Shown: piece by piece, positions 5,984 through 9,758 of the stretch | Numbering within the stretch: position 1 is the first letter of the stretch | How the letters are laid out: the number at the start of each line of letters is the position of its first letter | Assembly: GCA_934130705.1 (NCBI GenBank) | Contig: CAKOYL010000029.1 | Coordinates: forward strand, 1 to 9,758 | Source of the DNA: an uncultured Clostridia bacterium | GTDB taxonomy: Bacteria > Bacillota_A > Clostridia > TANB77 > CAG-508 | Direction of reading: 5' to 3' | DNA: 9,758 bases | Program-made: the position numbers and the translations under genes | Notes under the pieces: generated by a model | Database searches by the model: none | Told to the model about the DNA's origin: nothing | What the model saw: only the letters and a program-made list of their open reading frames with translations

Positions 5984-6653
5984 CCTTTTCTAATGGTTGG
6001 CAAAAAAATTGATTGTCCCCATCGATTGTGACTATTAATGCTTGTTCCGGTCTAATTCCAAATTTTTCTGTTTGTTTTTGTAACCATACATAGTTTTTTC
6101 CTAGCTTTTCCAAATTTTTATACATTACCTTCCCATCAACAACTAAATCATATGGTATTCCTTCATATTTTGGTTCTATATTAAAATCCTCTGGTGTTGT
6201 TGCTCTTTTATTAGGTTTAGGTATCACTGTTACTTGTCCACTTGTCTCTAAAACAGCATATTCAACATCTCCTATATTAAATATATTATTGGTTCTAAGC
6301 CTTTCTTCAAGCTCATTTATTGTAAATCTTTCTTTTTTTAAAACTTTTTCATCAACCTTTCCCCTGAAAATCAATATTGCCGGTTTTCCACATATAATCT
6401 CTCTTGCTTTTGTGCTTTTTAAATTTAGCATTGATATAGTAAGGTGCATTACTAATAATCCTAATATAGGGATTATTCCATTTGATATTGGTACTCCTGT
6501 TTCAGTCATTGGTAAAGTTGCCAAATCAGCAATCATTATTGAAATTGCTAATTCAAATGGTTGCATTTGACCTATTTCACGCTTTCCCATTAATCTCATT
6601 ACTACTAATACAAGTATGTATAAAACAATTGCTCTAAAAAATGTTATTAGCAT
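5964..6653 (-). CDS. DUF421 membrane protein, YetF-like
   Basis: The protein has 229 residues, the usual length, with GGAGG 7 bases before the ATG. Membrane segments lie at about 3-20, 32-50 and 58-76. The family hallmarks are MGKREIGQMQPFELAI after the first span and the cytoplasmic ERFTINELEERLR with GDVEYAVLETSGQVTVI (about 108-144). Related proteins in Bacillus and Clostridia are integral membrane proteins of poorly known function; some, in combined DUF421-DUF1657 form, affect spore resistance. Nearness to spoIVA is suggestive only, as the genes are separated by three others. It is transcribed divergently from the small membrane protein gene at 6806 and overlaps DUF4363 downstream. Confidence 0.9.
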   Translation of the reverse strand: MLITFFRAIVLYILVLVVMRLMGKREIGQMQPFELAISIMIADLATLPMTETGVPISNGIIPILGLLVMHLTISMLNLKSTKAREIICGKPAILIFRGKVDEKVLKKERFTINELEERLRTNNIFNIGDVEYAVLETSGQVTVIPKPNKRATTPEDFNIEPKYEGIPYDLVVDGKVMYKNLEKLGKNYVWLQKQTEKFGIRPEQALIVTIDGDNQFFCQPLEKDGEKNV

Positions 6654-6707
6654 ATTATTGCCTCCAAAATCAAAATTTTATTATTATTTTTCACATTTTT
6701 TAGCCAT

Positions 6708-6726
6708 TTATACGATTTTTGTATAA
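6708..6726. promoter_or_regulatory. inverted repeat in a divergent promoter region
   Basis: TTATAC (6708-6713) and GTATAA (6721-6726) are exact complements 7 bases apart, between the divergent DUF421 and small membrane protein genes. Both arms also look like -10 boxes, TATAAA on the minus strand and TATAAT (6722-6727) on the plus strand. It may be an operator or merely two opposed -10 boxes; no good -35 box is seen for either. Confidence 0.3.
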
Positions 6727-6805
6727 TTATTTTTTTCTTGTAAATACTACTGATATAACCTTGAAAAAATTAAATTATAAAAAAATAAATAAGGAGGTTT
6801 TTGAT

Positions 6806-7177
6806 ATGTCAAATTCTCAAAGTAACAGTACTACAGGTACTTCTACAGTTTGGCAAATTGTTGGTAGATTAATCACAGCTGCTATAGTTCTTGCTATCAC
6901 TGCATTTTTCACTCCTAATTTTACTATAAGTAATATTTGGGCATTAGCACTTGCAGCAGTTGTTTTAACAATAATGGATTATTTAATAATCAAATTTACA
7001 GGTCTACATGCAAGTCCTTTTGGAAAAGGATTTGTCGGTTTTGCTTTAGCTGCTATTATTTTATATTTTACACAGTATTTTGTAGTTGGTTATTCAATTT
7101 CTTGGATGGCTGCTATAATTGGTGCTTTAATTTATGGAGTTGTAGATTACTTTATACCCGGAAATCAACAAATGTAA
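6806..7177 (+). CDS. small multi-spanning membrane protein, holin IV/DUF2512-like
   Basis: The protein has 123 residues. The start at 6806 follows AAGGAGG (6791-6797) with 8-base spacing; a longer frame from 6719 has no ribosome binding site and starts inside the promoter region. A Ser/Thr/Asn-rich N-terminus (about 1-16) is followed by four likely membrane segments at about 17-33, 41-59, 72-89 and 93-113, with short loops and a Pro-containing end (DYFIPGNQQM). The layout, with TPNFTISNIWALALAAVVLTI, resembles the four-span phage-holin-IV and DUF2512 groups common in Firmicutes, but I cannot decide between them, and no lysis genes are nearby. It stands alone, with a strong terminator right after its stop. 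Confidence 0.75.
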   Translation: MSNSQSNSTTGTSTVWQIVGRLITAAIVLAITAFFTPNFTISNIWALALAAVVLTIMDYLIIKFTGLHASPFGKGFVGFALAAIILYFTQYFVVGYSISWMAAIIGALIYGVVDYFIPGNQQM

Positions 7178-7209
7178 AATGTCCAGTAATATTATTTACT
7201 GGACATTTT
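7176..7209. terminator. strong bidirectional terminator
   Basis: The arms at 7176-7189 and 7196-7209 pair perfectly over 14 bases with a 6-base loop. The A4 before and T4 after let it work in both directions, between the plus-strand membrane protein gene (its TAA, 7175-7177, enters the stem) and the convergent beta-helix gene ending at 7235. Confidence 0.9.
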
Positions 7210-7234
7210 ATTCAACTTTATTAAATTCAAACAG

Positions 7235-7900
7235 TTATTTTTTTATTATTATTTCATTTTTGTTTTTGTATATGCTGTTTTCTGGTACAACTCCTCTTAC
7301 TGATGATAGTGGATATATATTTGTATTTTTTCCTATAACACTTCCTGGATTCAAAACACTTCCACAACCAACTTCTACACAGTCTCCTATCATTGCTCCA
7401 AATTTTTTCAATCCCGTTTCAATTTTTTCTTCTTTATCTTTTACTATAACCAATTTCTTATCTGACTTTACATTAGAAGTTATTGAACCAGCTCCCATAT
7501 GAGCTTTATATCCTAATATAGAATCACCTACATAATTATAATGTGGCACTTGTACATTATTAAACAATATAACATTTTTTAATTCTGTTGAGTTTCCTAC
7601 AACCGCATTATTTCCCACAATAGCATTACCTCTAATAAAAGCACAATGTCTAACTTCTGCATTTTCGCCAATTATTACAGGACCTTTTATATATGCAGAT
7701 GGATATACATTAGCAGATTTTGCAATCCATATATTTTCTCCCTTTAATTCATAAATTTTGTTGTCTAATTTAGGTCCTATTTCTAATATAAATTTACTTA
7801 TTTCCGGTAAAGCTTCCCATGGATATTCGAATTTTTCTAGTAACTCTTTTGCAATTGTCTCGTCTAAATTATATAAGTTTTTTATTTTACATTTTTCCAT
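7235..7900 (-). CDS. GlmU-like left-handed beta-helix acyltransferase homologue
   Basis: The protein has 221 residues from the ATG at 7900. An ATG at 7912 would add four residues but touches the AAAGGA directly, so the inner start is preferred. Residues about 55-200 show hexapeptide repeats of a left-handed beta-helix (for example KGPVIIGENAEVRHCAFIRG, then NAIVGNNAVVGN). The stretch ELKNVILFNNVQVPHYNYVGD, with a His in the place of the GlmU catalytic His, and GYKAHMGAGSITSN strongly recall the acetyltransferase half of GlmU. Such proteins are often named UDP-GlcNAc pyrophosphorylase, though the nucleotidyltransferase half is absent here. It lies 47 bases after the UDP-sugar pyrophosphorylase gene in the same operon. 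The acyl acceptor cannot be told from sequence. Confidence 0.85.
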   Translation of the reverse strand: MEKCKIKNLYNLDETIAKELLEKFEYPWEALPEISKFILEIGPKLDNKIYELKGENIWIAKSANVYPSAYIKGPVIIGENAEVRHCAFIRGNAIVGNNAVVGNSTELKNVILFNNVQVPHYNYVGDSILGYKAHMGAGSITSNVKSDKKLVIVKDKEEKIETGLKKFGAMIGDCVEVGCGSVLNPGSVIGKNTNIYPLSSVRGVVPENSIYKNKNEIIIKK

Positions 7901-7947
7901 TTTTAATCTCATTCCTTTCTTAAGGTATAAACCAGGTTGAAAAATAA

Positions 7948-9207
7948 TTATAATTTTGTAACTACTTGCTTTGCATAGAATTTTTCATATAATTCCTTTG
8001 CAGTTCTTGGACTATCTACTCCCTCTTTATTTTTTACTGGTGCAAAATCATCCTCACGTTTTCCACGAAGAATAGCTATATCATCAAAAAATTCAAATGC
8101 ATCAAATATAAATGATTCAAATTTATATGAATTTGGCTCTGTTGGTATTACTTCTTTTCCATTTTCATCTATGTATGAATTTTTCTTGTGTGCACAGTGA
8201 TACATTAAAATTTCATTACTGATTTTTTCTACTGCATTAATTGTGTATAAATTACACATTATATGTGATTCACCATATTTTAGTTCTCCATCATCATCAA
8301 CTTCTTCTGCCATTTTTTCTGGTAATTCTGTATATTCAATTACTTTTGGGTGTCCATTCATTTTGCAAAATACTCCAACTCTTTCATGTGGATTTGCTTT
8401 TACTACTGATTTTGAAGCAATTTGAACATTTTTATCTATGGCCATTCCTAGCAAAGTTACATCAACCATTTTTAATAATGCATTATCTACACTACCTATA
8501 AATATCCACTTTACTCCTCTTTCTTTCATATTAGCTAAACATCCACTTGCACGTAAAGATGAATAAGTTCCGCCATTTCCATCTGATGCTTCTTTTATCT
8601 TAAAATCTTTTCCAATAAGTAATTTTCCTTCTTCATTTACCAATGGTAATTCACTTTGTGTAAAAATTGTAACATAATTTTTGTCATATCCAAAGTAATT
8701 ATTTTTTTCTAGAAATTCTATTGTTTGTTGATTGTTTTCCTTGCTTGTCATTATGTACCATGGTATTATTACTCCATATTTTTGATTTGCTTCTTTTAAA
8801 TTTTCTGTTAAAATTTCAAATAAATATTTCCCTTTTCCATATACATCTAGTTTGAATGTTCCTTTTGGTCCTGGATGACCTAATCTAGTTCCTTGACCAC
8901 CTGCCATTGTAACTACTGCATATTCACCATTTCTTACTGCTTTTTCTCCAAGTTCATCAAATTTATTTCTTTGTTCTTCTGTAAGTTTGGCTTTGTCTAA
9001 ATATTTTAATGGTTCTATTTTACTTTCTTTAAATTCTATTGTTTTTTTAGTATTATTATATAATTCCATTATTTGATGTAAATCAATTGTTGCTATTTGT
9101 TTTATTAATTCATCTTGTTGCTCTTTATTTAATTTTTCTAATAATTTTATTATATGATCTTGCTTATATTCTTTTAAAATATTTACTGTATCTTGTAATT
9201 TATCCAT
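7948..9207 (-). CDS. UDP-sugar pyrophosphorylase, UAP/AGX type
   Basis: The protein has 419 residues, complete, with AAAGGA about 10 bases before the ATG. It has a helical N-terminus (1-90) and then the nucleotide-binding signature MAGGQGTRLG (101-110) with HPGPKGTF. Further family marks in order are DGNGGTYSSL (209-218), SVDNALLKM (239-247), VGVFCKMNGHPKVIEYTEL (277-295), FESFIFDAF (364-372) and REDDFAPVKN (384-393). These match eukaryotic-type UDP-N-acetylhexosamine pyrophosphorylases (UDPGP type 1), which join UTP and a sugar 1-phosphate to give UDP-sugar and pyrophosphate, in the cytoplasm. GlcNAc-1-phosphate is the likeliest substrate, but glucose-1-phosphate or galactose-1-phosphate is possible. 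It is the first gene of an operon with the GlmU-like protein, and divergent from spoIVA. Confidence 0.92.
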   Translation of the reverse strand: MDKLQDTVNILKEYKQDHIIKLLEKLNKEQQDELIKQIATIDLHQIMELYNNTKKTIEFKESKIEPLKYLDKAKLTEEQRNKFDELGEKAVRNGEYAVVTMAGGQGTRLGHPGPKGTFKLDVYGKGKYLFEILTENLKEANQKYGVIIPWYIMTSKENNQQTIEFLEKNNYFGYDKNYVTIFTQSELPLVNEEGKLLIGKDFKIKEASDGNGGTYSSLRASGCLANMKERGVKWIFIGSVDNALLKMVDVTLLGMAIDKNVQIASKSVVKANPHERVGVFCKMNGHPKVIEYTELPEKMAEEVDDDGELKYGESHIMCNLYTINAVEKISNEILMYHCAHKKNSYIDENGKEVIPTEPNSYKFESFIFDAFEFFDDIAILRGKREDDFAPVKNKEGVDSPRTAKELYEKFYAKQVVTKL

Positions 9208-9282
9208 TTTAATTCCGTCCTTTCCTGCTTTATTATTGCTAATAAAACAGATTTTGTATATTATATGTATTTCAACAGCCCA

Positions 9283-9311
9283 ATTCTATCATATAAAAGT
9301 TTTTTTATCAA
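9283..9311 (-). promoter_or_regulatory. sigma-A-type promoter for the pyrophosphorylase operon
   Basis: On the minus strand TTGATA (9306-9311) and TAGAAT (9283-9288) each match the consensus at 5 of 6 positions, with a 17-base spacer and a TGA extension before the -10 box. The start would be near 9276, leaving a leader of about 70 bases with no obvious structure. Confidence 0.65.
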
Positions 9312-9329
9312 GTTTTTTTAATATGTCTG

Positions 9330-9358
9330 TCATATTATTATGACTAGTTCCATATATA
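9330..9358 (+). promoter_or_regulatory. sigma-E-type sporulation promoter for spoIVA
   Basis: TCATATT (9330-9336) fits the sigma-E -35 consensus KMATATT fully. CATATATA (9351-9358) fits the -10 consensus CATACAHT at 6 of 8 positions, after a 14-base spacer. The start would fall about 30 bases before the ATG at 9394. In Bacillus subtilis spoIVA is expressed in the mother cell under sigma-E, so the site and the gene agree. Confidence 0.65.
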
Positions 9359-9393
9359 TTAATAAAAGTTTGTCTATCAAGGAGGTATTATAG

Positions 9394-9758
9394 ATGGAAA
9401 ATATAGGCTTATATCAAGATATAGCCAAACGAACTGATGGTGATATTTATATTGGAGTTGTTGGACCTGTAAGAACAGGCAAATCTACTTTTATCAAGAA
9501 ATTTATGGATTTACTTGTTATTCCTAATATAGATAATGAGTATAAAAAAGAAAGAGCAAAAGATGAATTGCCACAAAGTGCAGGCGGTCGTACAATTATG
9601 ACTACTGAACCAAAGTTCGTTCCTAATGAGGCTGTTGAAATTACAATAGATAAAAATTTAAAATTAAAAACTCGTTTAGTTGATTGTGTTGGCTATTTAG
9701 TTGATAATGCAATTGGATATTTAGAAGATGACATGCCAAGAATGGTAAAAACTCCATG
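9394..9758 (+). CDS. spoIVA: stage IV sporulation protein A, 5' part
   Basis: The first 121 codons are present and the gene continues past the window end. AAGGAGG (9379-9385) lies 8 bases before the ATG. The opening MENIGLYQDIAKRTDGDIYIG and the Walker A motif GPVRTGKST (24-32) identify SpoIVA, followed by ELPQSAGGRTIMTTEPKFVP and LVDCVGYLV, the likely Walker B region, as in known family members. SpoIVA is an ATPase that polymerises on the forespore surface in the mother cell and forms the base of the spore coat, anchored by SpoVM. About three quarters of the protein lies beyond the edge. A sigma-E-type promoter precedes it. Confidence 0.95.
   Translation, partial: MENIGLYQDIAKRTDGDIYIGVVGPVRTGKSTFIKKFMDLLVIPNIDNEYKKERAKDELPQSAGGRTIMTTEPKFVPNEAVEITIDKNLKLKTRLVDCVGYLVDNAIGYLEDDMPRMVKTP

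Noticed and set aside
6719..6805. Longer start for the small membrane protein
   Set aside because: The extra 29 residues begin in the promoter region, and AAGGAGG at 6791-6797 clearly serves the ATG at 6806.
7179..7502. Plus-strand frame opposite the beta-helix gene
   Set aside because: It starts inside a terminator hairpin and lies antisense to a well-supported gene.
1..9758. CRISPR array, toxin-antitoxin or known defence system
   Set aside because: No regularly spaced repeats were seen, and no gene shows nuclease, helicase, restriction or recognised toxin motifs.

Overview
The window comes from a very AT-rich, low-GC Gram-positive spore-former, most likely a member of the Clostridia. The evidence is the spoIVA gene at the right edge with a sigma-E-type promoter, strong AAGGAGG-type ribosome binding sites, clostridial membrane families (DUF421, DUF4363), and two insertion sequences of families common in Clostridia (IS256 and ISLre2). 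The standard bacterial code fits every intact gene.

Left part (1-2664), accessory. The end of an unidentified transcription unit with a strong terminator (71-107) is followed by about 400 bases without a gene. A 14-base copy of the 3' end of a tRNA-Gly gene, including CCA, sits there at 287-300. Its upstream tRNA body is missing, so it looks like the distal attachment site of an element integrated in tRNA-Gly and lying to the left. Next is a two-ORF membrane operon (531-1567). The larger protein resembles DUF3137, and the two ORFs meet at a T7 run, so they may really be one frameshifted protein. A broken, internally deleted IS256-type element (1688-2564) follows, with a second IS256-like end just outside it.

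Middle part (2664-5521). A minus-strand pair of unrecognised genes, a basic 82-residue protein then a highly charged 238-residue protein, is driven by a near-consensus promoter (3749-3777) and separated by a long hairpin. An apparently intact ISLre2-family element (about 3840-5521) lies beside them. Its outer end can fold back over its own transposase start.

Right part (5588-9758), core-like. Overlapping DUF421 and DUF4363 membrane genes (minus) run divergently from a small multi-spanning membrane protein gene (plus). A strong shared terminator separates the latter from a minus-strand pair for nucleotide-sugar metabolism: a eukaryote-like UDP-sugar pyrophosphorylase (UAP/AGX type), then a GlmU-like left-handed beta-helix protein. 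A well-formed housekeeping-type promoter drives this pair. Divergent from it, the first 121 codons of spoIVA, the spore-coat ATPase, run off the window.

I did not find a defence or CRISPR system. The most interesting points are the tRNA-Gly attachment scar, the possible slippage-fused membrane protein, the ISLre2 self-masking leader and the orphan two-gene operon between two insertion sequences.
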